A stretch of 21,297 bases of DNA from Coriobacteriia bacterium (GTDB taxonomy: Bacteria > Actinomycetota > Coriobacteriia > Coriobacteriales > Atopobiaceae), in the NCBI GenBank assembly GCA_003150175.1, contig QAKZ01000062.1, forward strand, positions 1-21,297. Direction: 5' to 3'. The translations under genes and the position numbers were made by a program. Each line of letters opens with the position of its first letter. Within the stretch, counting starts at the first letter, position 1. Shown piece by piece: positions 1-7,157 of this stretch. The notes under the pieces are model-generated. The model had not been told where the DNA came from and ran no database searches. It worked only from the letters and a program-made list of their open reading frames with translations.

Positions 1-1
1 C

Positions 2-547
2 GAGTTCACCGACGTCACGCCTAAGACCCGCGGCCCGCTCATCGACAACGACCAGCTTGACCTGATCTGCGCCACCTACACCATCACCGACGACCGCAAG
101 AAGTCCTGGGACTTCACCGACCCCTACCGCACCGACCACGTCGGCATCCTCATCAAGAAGGGCTCCATGTCCTCGATGGCCGACCTCGACGGCAAGCACA
201 TCGGCGTCTCGCAGGGCTCCACGACCAAGGGCGCCATCACCAAGATGCTCGCCGACAACGGCTTCAGCGTCACCCCGCAGTTCGACGAGTACCCCGACTA
301 CCCGTCCATCAACTCCGCGCTCGATGCCGGTCAGATCGACGCCTTCGCCATGGACCGCTCCACGCTGAAGACCTACACCACCGACGACAAGGAGCTTCTG
401 CAGCCGGAGATCGAGTTCGGCGCCCAGGACTACGGCATCGCCACCAAGAAGGGCTGCGACCTGTCCGAGGTCACCGAGGCCGTCGTCAAGGACGTCACCT
501 CCAACGGCTGGATCGACGAGGAGATCAAGACCTGGGGCCTGCTCTAA
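2..547 (+). CDS. Amino-acid ABC transporter substrate-binding protein, C-terminal part (5' end outside window)
   Basis: The open frame runs in from the left edge and gives 181 residues before TAA. It is the C-terminal part of a family 3 extracellular solute-binding protein. The first visible stretch reads LDLICATYTITDDRKK followed by WDFTDPY, the usual hinge signature in which a polar amino acid is bound; later come the ISQGSTT-like segment (IGVSQGSTTKG), the DAFAMDRS segment and a closing WGLL. The signal peptide or lipobox lies outside the window. The role is to capture an amino acid outside the membrane and deliver it to the two permeases that follow. No ATP-binding subunit lies downstream, so it is probably upstream of this gene. 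The substrate (glutamate, glutamine, cystine or similar) cannot be told from this part. Confidence 0.93.
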   Translation, partial: EFTDVTPKTRGPLIDNDQLDLICATYTITDDRKKSWDFTDPYRTDHVGILIKKGSMSSMADLDGKHIGVSQGSTTKGAITKMLADNGFSVTPQFDEYPDYPSINSALDAGQIDAFAMDRSTLKTYTTDDKELLQPEIEFGAQDYGIATKKGCDLSEVTEAVVKDVTSNGWIDEEIKTWGLL

Positions 548-598
548 GGCTTGCCTCCTCTTGCCGCTCGGTGAGCATGCATTCGCCGAGTGGCACCC

Positions 599-632
599 GG
601 CCGCCCGAGGGCTCCACCAGGCCCGGGCGGCC
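599..632 (+). promoter_or_regulatory. Intercistronic hairpin between binding protein and permease genes
   Basis: GGCCGCCCG at 599-607 pairs perfectly with CGGGCGGCC at 624-632 around a 16-nt loop. No T-run follows, so it is probably not a full terminator. Hairpins in this position in ABC operons commonly protect the binding-protein mRNA or reduce read-through, giving more binding protein than permease. That role is inferred here. Confidence 0.55.
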
Positions 633-663
633 TGTACTTGTACGGTAACCAGAAGGGAAAGAG

Positions 664-1416
664 ATGCTAGACGGACTTCTCGACCCGATGCGATGGTCGA
701 TGACCTTCGCCGAGATGGACTCTTTGTGGGATGGCTTCGCGCTCACCCTCAAGGTCGTCGCGGCGGGCCTCGCGCTCTCGCTCGTGCTCGGCACGATCCT
801 GGGCGTCTTCTCGACGACCCGCTCGCGGATCCTGCGCGGGATCAGCCGCGTGTACGTCGAGTTCTATCAGAATACGCCGCTGCCGGTTCAGGTCTTCTTT
901 ATGTACATGGCCGGGCCTAAGCTCCTCCAGGCCATCCTGCACACGACCGACCCCATCCGCACCACGGCCTTCGCGCTCGGCACGCTGGGCGTCGGCCTCT
1001 ACCACGCGGCCTATATCTCTGAGGTCATCCGCACGGGTATCGAGGCCGTCCCCAAGGGCCAGATGGAGGCGGCGCTCTCGCAGGGCTTCACCCGCGTGCA
1101 GGGCTATATCTACGTTATCCTCCCGCAGACCTTCAAGATCATCCTGCCCCCGCTGTGCAACCAGGCGCTCAACCTCGTCAAGAACACCTCGGTGCTCGCG
1201 ATGATCGCGGGCGGCGACCTGATGTACAACGCGGACAACTTCGTCTCGACCTACGGCTACCTGCAGGGCTACATCATGGCGTGCGTGCTCTACTTCATCA
1301 TCTGCTTCCCCCTGGCGATCCTCGTCCAGTGGCTCGAGAAGCGCTCCAAGGAGCGCCCGCGCGCCAAGGACATCCCTGGCATCACGGACGCCGCCGACCT
1401 CGCGAAGGAGGCGTAG
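664..1416 (+). CDS. Amino-acid ABC transporter permease (HisM/GlnP family)
   Basis: A 250-residue integral membrane subunit of a polar amino-acid importer. The first membrane segment lies around residues 23-50, and the VEFYQNTPLPVQVFF segment (65-79) is typical of HisM/GlnQ-type permeases. The cytoplasmic EAA loop, which docks with the ATPase, is EAVPKGQMEAALSQGF at 127-142, followed by the ILPQTFKIILPPL helix. The start ATG has an AAGGGAAAGAG Shine-Dalgarno region just upstream. It follows the binding-protein gene after a hairpin and precedes the second permease by 3 bp, so the two permeases are probably translationally coupled and form a heterodimer. Length and motifs are normal for the family; the substrate is not determined. 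Confidence 0.95.
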   Translation: MLDGLLDPMRWSMTFAEMDSLWDGFALTLKVVAAGLALSLVLGTILGVFSTTRSRILRGISRVYVEFYQNTPLPVQVFFMYMAGPKLLQAILHTTDPIRTTAFALGTLGVGLYHAAYISEVIRTGIEAVPKGQMEAALSQGFTRVQGYIYVILPQTFKIILPPLCNQALNLVKNTSVLAMIAGGDLMYNADNFVSTYGYLQGYIMACVLYFIICFPLAILVQWLEKRSKERPRAKDIPGITDAADLAKEA

Positions 1417-1419
1417 CTG

Positions 1420-2067
1420 ATGGAGATCTTCACCCCCGACAACGTTAGCTTCATGCTCGGCGGTTTCGCAAAGACGCTCGTCATCTCGTTTTTCGCCATC
1501 ATCCTCTCGATCGTGTTCGGCACCGTGCTCGCCATGGTCAAGCAGTTCTGCAAGGGCAAGCTCAAGGTGTTCAGCCTGCTCGTGAGCGCCTACATCGAGC
1601 TGTTCCGCTGCACGCCTAACCTGCTGTGGATCCTCTTCATCTACTTCACGGTCAAGGGCAACGACGTCGTGATCTCGGTCCTCGCGTTCACGATCTTCAC
1701 CTCCGCCGTCATGGCCGAGATCATCCGCGGCGGCTTCAACTCGATCCCCAAGAGCCAGTTCGAGGCCGCCCAGTCGCAGGGCTTCGGGTTCTTCGCGAGC
1801 ATGCGGCTGATCATCTTGCCCCAGACCTTCAAGACGATCATCCCGGCGCTCTTCTCGCAGTGCACGACCGTCATCAAGGACTCCTCGTACTTGGCCGGCA
1901 TCAACGTGGCCGAGTTCATGTACACCTCCAAGGTCGTCATGGCCAAGACCACGGGTCTCGAGGGCGTGCTGCTCGTCTACGGGTTCGTCTTCCTGCTGTA
2001 CTTCGCGCTCAACTTCGGAATCTCGCTCCTCATCCGAATGTACCAGCGGCGCATCGCAGCCGCGTAG
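1420..2067 (+). CDS. Amino-acid ABC transporter permease, second subunit
   Basis: A 215-residue permease of the same family as the gene before it. It has the YIELFRCTPNLLWILFIYF segment (58-76) and the EAA loop NSIPKSQFEAAQSQGFGFF (107-125), then LPQTFKTIIPALF. The ribosome-binding site (GAAGGAGG) lies inside the end of the preceding gene, with the start 3 bp after that gene's stop, so the two are almost certainly co-translated. It is predicted to complete the transmembrane channel of the importer. A strong terminator starts 9 bp after its stop, marking the end of the operon; the ATP-binding gene must therefore lie upstream of the window or elsewhere. Confidence 0.95.
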   Translation: MEIFTPDNVSFMLGGFAKTLVISFFAIILSIVFGTVLAMVKQFCKGKLKVFSLLVSAYIELFRCTPNLLWILFIYFTVKGNDVVISVLAFTIFTSAVMAEIIRGGFNSIPKSQFEAAQSQGFGFFASMRLIILPQTFKTIIPALFSQCTTVIKDSSYLAGINVAEFMYTSKVVMAKTTGLEGVLLVYGFVFLLYFALNFGISLLIRMYQRRIAAA

Positions 2068-2075
2068 TATCGTTG

Positions 2076-2114
2076 AGGCGGGCGAGGGGAGGAGCCCTTC
2101 GCCCGCCTTTTTTT
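2076..2114 (+). terminator. Rho-independent terminator of the amino-acid ABC operon
   Basis: AGGCGGGCGA at 2076-2085 pairs perfectly with TCGCCCGCCT at 2099-2108. Further G-C pairs inside (GGGG with CCCT) leave a small AGGAG loop, and seven T residues follow at 2108-2114. Confidence 0.93.
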
Positions 2115-2116
2115 CG

Positions 2117-2162
2117 TTATGCCCGAGCATAAGTCCCGCGACCACACGGTCCCGCGACCACA
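2117..2162 (+). repeat. 6-bp inverted repeat followed by a 16-bp tandem duplication upstream of the kinase-like gene
   Basis: TTATGC/GCATAA form an inverted repeat with a CCGA centre at 2117-2132. Immediately after it GTCCCGCGACCACA occurs twice, at 2133-2146 and 2149-2162, giving a 16-bp period. The second copy abuts the AAGGAGG ribosome-binding site. The block occupies the leader or promoter of the next operon; a regulator-binding role is possible but not shown. Confidence 0.6.
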
Positions 2163-2174
2163 AGGAGGTCCGCT

Positions 2175-2882
2175 ATGACCATCGATACCGAAGCAGTCTC
2201 CCCGGATGTGGAGACGTACCCCGTCGTCGTCACCATCGCCCGCGACTTCGGAGCGGAGGGCCACGAGATCGGAAAGATGCTCTCGCTCGAGCTCGGCATC
2301 CCTTTCTACGACAACGAGGTGCTGGTCCGCGCCTCTGAGCGCGCCGGCTCCAGCGTGAGCGACGCCGCTGCCTATGACGAGCAGTGCGCCGCCGAGCTCT
2401 TCGCCTTCCTGCCCGACCGTATGGACGCCCGCTCCAACGGCGACAAGCTCTTTGCCCACGTGGTCGACGTCGTCCAGGAGCTCGGCAGCCAGAGCTGCAT
2501 CATCGAGGGCCGCCTTTCCGACTACATCCTGCGCGACAACCCGAACCGCATCGCGGTGCTGGTCACGGCCCCGCTCGACGCCCGCATCGAAATCGTGCGC
2601 AGCAAGCGCGGCTGGGACGAGAAGCGCGCAAAGAAGCTCGTCAAGAAGATGCAGCGCGGCCGCGAGCTGTTCTACGACCGCTACTCCAAGGGCAAGAACG
2701 GCCTGCACGACAACAAGGACATCGTCGTGAACCGCGCCCGCTTCGGCCGTCAGGGCTGCGTGGACATCATCGCCGCGGCGTACCGCGCCAAGGTCGCCGC
2801 GATCGACGCGGCCGCTGTTGCCGAGGCCGATGCCACGGGCGCCGTCGCGGCTGACGCGACCGCCGCGCACCCGGCGGAGTAG
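2175..2882 (+). CDS. Cytidylate kinase-like family protein
   Basis: A 235-residue protein of the cytidylate-kinase-like family (Pfam AAA/CMP kinase-like). The N-terminal motif VVTIARDFGAEGHEIGKML (18-36) corresponds to the family's ISREYGSGGREIGK, and IPFYDNEVL (42-50) and IIEGRLSDYIL (109-119) match the usual FYDkeii and vGRcADyvL segments. The late HDNKDIVVN stretch (178-186) matches the family's YDLvvN motif. It probably binds a nucleotide; the true substrate of this family is not established. Residues 205-235 are a low-complexity Ala-rich tail. AAGGAGG lies 6 nt before the ATG. The stop is 3 bp from the serine dehydratase start, indicating a two-gene operon, although no functional link between the two is obvious. 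Confidence 0.85.
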   Translation: MTIDTEAVSPDVETYPVVVTIARDFGAEGHEIGKMLSLELGIPFYDNEVLVRASERAGSSVSDAAAYDEQCAAELFAFLPDRMDARSNGDKLFAHVVDVVQELGSQSCIIEGRLSDYILRDNPNRIAVLVTAPLDARIEIVRSKRGWDEKRAKKLVKKMQRGRELFYDRYSKGKNGLHDNKDIVVNRARFGRQGCVDIIAAAYRAKVAAIDAAAVAEADATGAVAADATAAHPAE

Positions 2883-2885
2883 GCG

Positions 2886-4481
2886 ATGGCCGGCAAGCCC
2901 CAGACCCTCGCGACGACCTCGGCCTTCGAGGTCCTGGGCCCCGTCATGGTGGGCCCTTCTTCCTCCCACACGGCGGGCGCGCTGAGGTGCGCCCAGGTCG
3001 CGGCGTCGCTCGTCGACGGGCGCGTGTCGCAGGTCGCGTTCACGCTGTGGAACAGCTTCGCGCACACCTACCGCGGCCACGGCACCGACCGCGCGCTCGT
3101 GGCCGGCGTGCTGGGCCTTACGACCGACGACGAGCGGATCCGCGACGCGTTCGCGCTCGCGGATGAGGCCGGGCTCGAGTACTCCTTCGAGGTCGGCGGC
3201 GACGACGCCACCATGCACCCGAACACGGTCGACATCCGGATGGAGAGCGACACCGGCGCCGTGGCGACCGTCCGCGGCGAGAGCCTGGGCGGCGGCAAGG
3301 TGCGCATCAGCCGCATCAACGGCGTCGGCGTGGACGTCACGGGGCGCTACTCGACCCTCTTCGTCTCGCATCGCGACGTTCCGGGTGTGCTCGCGGCGCT
3401 CGCGAACCTGCTGGCGTACGCGCACGTGAACATCGCGTTCTGCCGCACCTACCGCACCGAGCAGGGCGGCCAGGCGTATTCCGTGTTCGAGACGGACGGC
3501 GCGCCGGCGGACGATGTGCTCGCAATGGTGCGCGGGCTCGAGAACGTCGACTACGCGACGTTCATCTCGCTATCCGGCGCGGGCGCGGTCGTGGGGCCGG
3601 GCGTCACGGCCGAGGAGCTCTTCGACGACGGCGAGCAGATGCTCGACGCCTGCGCCGAGCTCGGGCTCTCCATCGGCGGCGTCATGCGCACGCGCGAGCA
3701 GATGCTCATCGGCGAGGCCCGCGCCGCCTCCGAGATGACGCGCGTCATGTCCGTCATGCGCGACGAGACGAGCGCGCCCATTCAGAAGCCGGCGCGCTCG
3801 CTCGGCGGCTTCATCGGCGGGGAGGCGAAGGGCCTCGCCGACGCTTCTGGTAGGCTCGCCGGCGCCCTCATGGGAGAGGTGCAGACCGACGCCGTCGCGC
3901 GCGCGATGGCGGTGCTCGAGCGCTCCGCCGCGATGGGAGTCATCGTCGCGGCCCCGACGGCGGGGTCTGCCGGCGTGGTTCCGGGCTGCGTGCTCGCGCT
4001 CGCCGACCACCTGGGCGCGAGCGACGAGGACGTCGCCGAGGCGCTCTACAGCGCCGCCGCCATCGGGCTGAACATCCAGACCGGCGCCTGCGTGGCGGGC
4101 GCGGAGGGTGGCTGCCAGGCTGAGGTCGGCAGCGCCGCCGCGATGGCCGCCGCCGCGTGCGCCCAGCTCATGGGCGCCACGCCCGAGCAGGCGCTCACGG
4201 CGAGCTCGCTGGCGATCTCGAACCTGCTCGGACTCGTGTGCGACCCGGTGGGAGGGCTCGTTGAGGTTCCGTGCCAGGCGAGAAACGCCATCGGCGTGGC
4301 CGCAGCCTTCTCGTCGGCGCAGCTCGCGCTCTCCGGCGTGCGCAGCCTCGTGCCGTTCGACCAGGTCGTGCACGCGATGAGCGAGGTCGGCCATGCGCTG
4401 CCCGCGAGCCTGCGCGAGACCGCCCGCGGCGGCCTCGCCGCCACGCCCGCCGCCTGCGCCGCCTGCGGGGGCTGCCGGTAG
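2886..4481 (+). CDS. sdaA: L-serine ammonia-lyase (L-serine dehydratase), single-chain, iron-sulfur type
   Basis: Converts L-serine to pyruvate and ammonia using a [4Fe-4S] cluster, in the cytoplasm. The 531-residue chain carries the beta domain first (GPSSSHTAG at 23-31), then an ACT-like domain around 153-205, then the alpha catalytic domain (AAPTAGSAGVVPG at 355-367). Cys410, Cys452 and Cys463 have the spacing (42 and 11 residues) I recall for the three cluster ligands of the Legionella enzyme. The C-terminus holds Cys524, Cys527 and Cys530 just before a final Arg; in the Legionella enzyme a C-terminal cysteine reaches into the active site, so one of these may do so here. The start is 3 bp after the kinase-like gene. 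Alternative: none serious. Confidence 0.96.
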   Translation: MAGKPQTLATTSAFEVLGPVMVGPSSSHTAGALRCAQVAASLVDGRVSQVAFTLWNSFAHTYRGHGTDRALVAGVLGLTTDDERIRDAFALADEAGLEYSFEVGGDDATMHPNTVDIRMESDTGAVATVRGESLGGGKVRISRINGVGVDVTGRYSTLFVSHRDVPGVLAALANLLAYAHVNIAFCRTYRTEQGGQAYSVFETDGAPADDVLAMVRGLENVDYATFISLSGAGAVVGPGVTAEELFDDGEQMLDACAELGLSIGGVMRTREQMLIGEARAASEMTRVMSVMRDETSAPIQKPARSLGGFIGGEAKGLADASGRLAGALMGEVQTDAVARAMAVLERSAAMGVIVAAPTAGSAGVVPGCVLALADHLGASDEDVAEALYSAAAIGLNIQTGACVAGAEGGCQAEVGSAAAMAAAACAQLMGATPEQALTASSLAISNLLGLVCDPVGGLVEVPCQARNAIGVAAAFSSAQLALSGVRSLVPFDQVVHAMSEVGHALPASLRETARGGLAATPAACAACGGCR

Positions 4482-4589
4482 CGGGCGGACGGGCGCTGTG
4501 CGTCGGGCGAGCGCTGCAGGCAGGGAGTGCGTTGCGTGTCGGGCGCGCGGCAGGCATGCTGTCTACGGCGTTTGCGGGTGGCTGTCTTT

Positions 4590-4637
4590 AACGCGTGAGC
4601 GGCTCATTTCCTGCGGGCCCCTGCGCGTTCGTTTTTT
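4590..4637 (+). terminator. Probable terminator of the kinase-serine dehydratase operon
   Basis: AACGCG at 4590-4595 pairs with CGCGTT at 4624-4629, extended by two G-T pairs, around a loop of about 26 nt that includes GGGCCC. Six T residues follow at 4632-4637. The loop is long for a classic terminator, so the call is moderate. Confidence 0.5.
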
Positions 4638-4692
4638 AGCCGTTCGCCCTTCTTGCCGTCTCTGCGACGACCTTGATTGCCTCCGCCACCGC

Positions 4693-4757
4693 CGAGATTG
4701 CGCATTCTTACAAATGCGAGCTTAAACGGCCTGTTTCTGTAGGAATGCGGATTCTCG
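4693..4757. repeat. Family A palindrome, copy 1 (65 bp)
   Basis: The left arm begins CGAGATTGCGCATTC and the right arm ends GAATGCGGATTCTCG. Over the outer 20 bases 17 pair, counting G-T as unpaired. The central part holds TTAAACGGCC. It is exactly as long as copies 2 and 3 and is the most diverged of the three. Confidence 0.8.
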
Positions 4758-4815
4758 ACGATTTAGACGATGCCGCTTTCGATTCTGGCCCCTCTTTGCG
4801 GACGGCGTCTGGTGT

Positions 4816-4880
4816 CGAGATTGCGTATCTCTACAAAATGACCCATCGGGACGCGTGTTTTGCAAAGATACGCAATCTCG
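4816..4880. repeat. Family A palindrome, copy 2 (65 bp)
   Basis: The outer 23 bases (CGAGATTGCGTATCTCT followed by ACAAAA) pair with the right arm ending AAAGATACGCAATCTCG at all but two positions. The loop is about 19 nt. It lies 3' of the minus-strand nuclease-like gene, so it would form a strong hairpin in that gene's 3' untranslated RNA, but no U-run follows. Confidence 0.87.
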
Positions 4881-4977
4881 GAATATGGCGAGCGAATAGC
4901 AAGGGGACTTCGATTAGCGAAGTGCGATTTATTCGGCGAGGATTATCTAATAGCGTTGTGATGGCTTTGCCGTTGCG

Positions 4978-6093
4978 CTAAGCGGCGATGCGATGTGCAG
5001 CGGCATATCCGAACTCGATCTCATTGCTCCCGTGGCGCCCGAGGCCATTGAATGCGCAAAGAAGCGGCATTCCGCGCCACCCGGCATAGTTGACCGTCTT
5101 TTTTACCGGGACGCCGTCCACGAACCTGGGCTTCGGTCCCCTCGGGACGCCGAACTTCTCGAGCAGCGCGACGAATTCTGTTCGGTTCCTCGGCAGCAAC
5201 TGAGCATAGGAAAAGCGCAGAATAGCGTGACCGTATGCGGTGAGGCGGGATTCTCGGATTCGCTCATCACGGAGGGCGTCGAGCGGGTCGCCGCTCATGG
5301 TGTACTTCTTCGCGCCGTCCAGCTCGCCGAGGACGATCCCCTTCTTGCTCTCCCATGCGAAGTCCGCGCGGAACATCTTTGCCGGGTCGATGGGGTCGGG
5401 AAGAGGAGTCTGCAGCTCAGGCAGATAAAATCCCTGCTGGATCATGACCGCACGGGCGATGGATTCCCCGCCGCTCTCGGCTCGCCCATCCGCATGTGCG
5501 CAGATGGCCGCGACGCGCTTTACTCCTCGTTGGCCGCGGAAGCGCATCCGGATGTCGTCGCAGAGCTCTTCTGCGCCGAGCCCCCCGGTCCTCGCATAAC
5601 CGTCGGCGATCGCGAGAGCCGATTGGAAGCTGAGCCTCGATGCGCAATCGAAGAGGGTCCTTACGGGGCTGGTCGCGCGGACGCCTTGACAGAGGCATAA
5701 CTCGTCCTTGACCGATGAACGATGGACAAGCTGCGCCTTCTCGGCATCCGAGATAGACGATGAGGTGACCACATAGGGTTTGCGAAGGTCTTTCCACGAG
5801 ACGGGCATCCCATGTATAAGCGCGGCGCTCGGGCCGAAGAACACCCAATGGGGATGCAGCTCCGCGATGCCCTTGATTATGAAGAGCGCCCGGGCGCCTC
5901 TATCGAGCGCCTGCCAGGTGTCTGCTTTGACGAAGAGCTTCGGGTACGGCTCGAAGACGCTCCGCGGGCGCTCCTTCTTGATTAGGCGGCGCAGGTAGAT
6001 AAGGTCAGCGGCTTCAGTTGCCGCAAAGCATGAGCCGCGGGACCCAGCCTCGCCCAGCCGTGCTTCTATCCGCTCGCGCGCCTCTTTGCCCAA
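4978..6093 (-). CDS. Orphan AbiEi/DUF559-like protein with a PD-(D/E)XK nuclease-like domain
   Basis: 371 residues; the function is unknown. Residues about 15-60 resemble the winged-helix N-terminus of AbiEi-type proteins. Residues about 83-168 carry the middle domain of this superfamily (FFGPSAALIHGMPV, then QGVRATSPVRTLFDCASRL). The C-terminal part looks like a PD-(D/E)XK fold: ESGGES at 206-211, RADF with Asp244, then GELDGAKKY with Glu257, Asp259 and Lys262/263, and RDERIRESRL helix residues. All expected acidic positions are present, so it may be an active endonuclease. The start is TTG, supported by AGAGGTGG 4 nt upstream. The gene stands alone, has lower GC than its neighbours and is bracketed by family A palindromes, which suggests horizontal origin. 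A solo AbiEi-like antitoxin is an alternative; no partner toxin gene is adjacent. Confidence 0.72.
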   Translation of the reverse strand: MGKEARERIEARLGEAGSRGSCFAATEAADLIYLRRLIKKERPRSVFEPYPKLFVKADTWQALDRGARALFIIKGIAELHPHWVFFGPSAALIHGMPVSWKDLRKPYVVTSSSISDAEKAQLVHRSSVKDELCLCQGVRATSPVRTLFDCASRLSFQSALAIADGYARTGGLGAEELCDDIRMRFRGQRGVKRVAAICAHADGRAESGGESIARAVMIQQGFYLPELQTPLPDPIDPAKMFRADFAWESKKGIVLGELDGAKKYTMSGDPLDALRDERIRESRLTAYGHAILRFSYAQLLPRNRTEFVALLEKFGVPRGPKPRFVDGVPVKKTVNYAGWRGMPLLCAFNGLGRHGSNEIEFGYAAAHRIAA

Positions 6094-6155
6094 GCGACCA
6101 CCTCTTTCGTGGGTCGTATCTTGCCATATCCCTGGGGAGAAGAACGCCCAAAACG

Positions 6156-6222
6156 CCGAGATTGCGTATTCTTACAAAATCACGCCGATGGAGCGCGATT
6201 CTGTAGAAATACGCAATCTCGG
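6156..6222. repeat. Family A palindrome, copy 3
   Basis: The left arm CCGAGATTGCGTATTCT continues to TTACA, and the right arm is TGTAGAAATACGCAATC then TCGG; 19 of the outer 21 bases pair. The CGAG-to-CTCG core (6157-6221) is 65 bp, the same as copies 1 and 2. It lies about 63 bp upstream of the minus-strand nuclease-like gene, so the gene is bracketed by the family on both sides. Confidence 0.87.
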
Positions 6223-6223
6223 T

Positions 6224-6288
6224 GCCAACCGGCGCGCGCCGCCAACCGACGCGCGCCGCCAACTGGCGTGCGTCGTCAACAGACGTTC
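6224..6288. repeat. 17-bp tandem repeat, about 3.8 copies
   Basis: The units are 6224-6240 GCCAACCGGCGCGCGCC, 6241-6257 GCCAACCGACGCGCGCC, 6258-6274 GCCAACTGGCGTGCGTC and a partial degenerate 6275-6288. The repeat begins 2 bp after family A copy 3 and lies upstream of the DUF969 gene. It could be an operator array or simple slippage-derived sequence; no coding role is supported. Confidence 0.85.
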
Positions 6289-6443
6289 TCTATGCGACTG
6301 CGCCCCATGTCGACAACTGCATCGACGACCCGAGCTGGACTGTTTCCATTCGCCATTTCGTGCACGGAGAGCGGAGGTTTCGTGGTGACTCCGTGTAGAA
6401 TTACTTTCTGTCTATAAACCCAGCTGGGAAAGGAAGTGGTGAG
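6289..6443 (+). promoter_or_regulatory. Leader/promoter region of the DUF969-DUF979-pcp operon
   Basis: About 155 bp with no gene. Two -10-like hexamers, TAGAAT (6396-6401) and TATAAA (6413-6418), lie 30-50 bp before the first start codon; neither has a convincing -35 hexamer at the usual spacing. AAAGGA (6429-6434) is the ribosome-binding site for the gene starting at 6444. Confidence 0.35.
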
Positions 6444-7157
6444 ATGGACCCCATGAGCCTCCTGAAGCTCCTCGGCATCGTTATCGTCGTCGTCGGCTTC
6501 GCGCTTAAGCTCGACTCGATCCTCATCATCATGGTGGCCGCCGTGGCCACCGCCCTCGTCGCGGGCATGGACCCCGTGACGTTCCTCTCGACCATGGGCA
6601 AGAGCTTCGTCGCGAACCGCTCCATGCTCATCTTCATCATGACGTTCGTCATCACGGGCACCCTCGAGCGCAACGGCCTGAAGCAGGCCGCCGCGATGCT
6701 CATGGCCAAGTTCAAGGGCGCGACCGCCGGCCTCGTCGTCGCCGCCTACGGCATCTTCCGCGTGATCTTCGCCGCCTTCAACGTCGGCTTCGGCGGCGTC
6801 GCGGGCTTCGTGCGCCCGGTCATCATGCCGATGGCCCAGGCAGCGGTCGAGGAGGACGGCCAGCCCATCGCCGAGGAGCAGCTCGAGCAGATCAAGGGCA
6901 TGGCCTCGGGCATGGAGAACGTCACATGGTTCTTCGGCCAGGTCCTCTTTGTCGGCGGCTCCGGCGGCCTGCTCGTCCAGTCCACCCTCGCCAACCTCGG
7001 CTATAACGTCGAGCTCATCGACCTCGCCGCGACCGAGGTGCCCATCGCCATCATCGCGACGCTCGTCACCATCGTCTACTACCAGATCATCGACAAGAAG
7101 CTCATGCGCAAGTACCACTCCGGCGCCGCCGCTTCCGCAAAGGCAGGTGAGAAGTAA
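6444..7157 (+). CDS. DUF969 family membrane protein
   Basis: A 237-residue, very hydrophobic protein that matches the DUF969 family as I recall it (LLKLLGIVIVVVGFALKLDSILIIMVAA at its start, in which two membrane helices can be read; then GTLERNGLK at 72-80 and RVIFAAFNVGFGGVAGFVRPV in the middle). It contains about five to six membrane segments and sits in the cytoplasmic membrane. Family members are almost always encoded next to DUF979, and the pair often adjoins pyroglutamyl peptidase, as here. I infer a two-component permease, perhaps for pyroglutamate or pyroglutamyl peptides; no biochemistry is visible in the sequence. The stop TAA shares a base with the next ATG, so the two are translationally coupled. 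Confidence 0.88.
   Translation: MDPMSLLKLLGIVIVVVGFALKLDSILIIMVAAVATALVAGMDPVTFLSTMGKSFVANRSMLIFIMTFVITGTLERNGLKQAAAMLMAKFKGATAGLVVAAYGIFRVIFAAFNVGFGGVAGFVRPVIMPMAQAAVEEDGQPIAEEQLEQIKGMASGMENVTWFFGQVLFVGGSGGLLVQSTLANLGYNVELIDLAATEVPIAIIATLVTIVYYQIIDKKLMRKYHSGAAASAKAGEK

Larger units (their letters stand above)
4482..4977. other. Intergenic region between serine dehydratase and the first nuclease-like gene
   Basis: About 500 bp with no supportable gene. The first 100 bp are GC-rich and contain a rough direct duplication (GTCGGGCG...GCAGGCA, near 4503-4522 and 4538-4556). Then come a probable terminator (4590-4637), two family A palindromes (4693-4757 and 4816-4880) and a small hairpin, ACTTCG/CGAAGT, at 4907-4923. 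The part from about 4690 on is visibly more AT-rich than the flanking operons. An open frame crosses both palindromes but has no coding character. Confidence 0.7.

Noticed and set aside
667..3425. Long minus-strand open frames opposite the ABC permeases and serine dehydratase
   Set aside because: They are low-complexity, charged shadow frames produced by GC-rich third positions opposite well-recognised genes.
4673..4981. A 102-codon plus-strand open frame across two family A palindromes
   Set aside because: It is made largely of repeat sequence, has no ribosome-binding site and no recognisable domain.
4978..6093. Classical AbiE toxin-antitoxin pair
   Set aside because: There is no AbiEii-type nucleotidyltransferase toxin gene on either side; the gene is flanked by repeats and then by unrelated operons.
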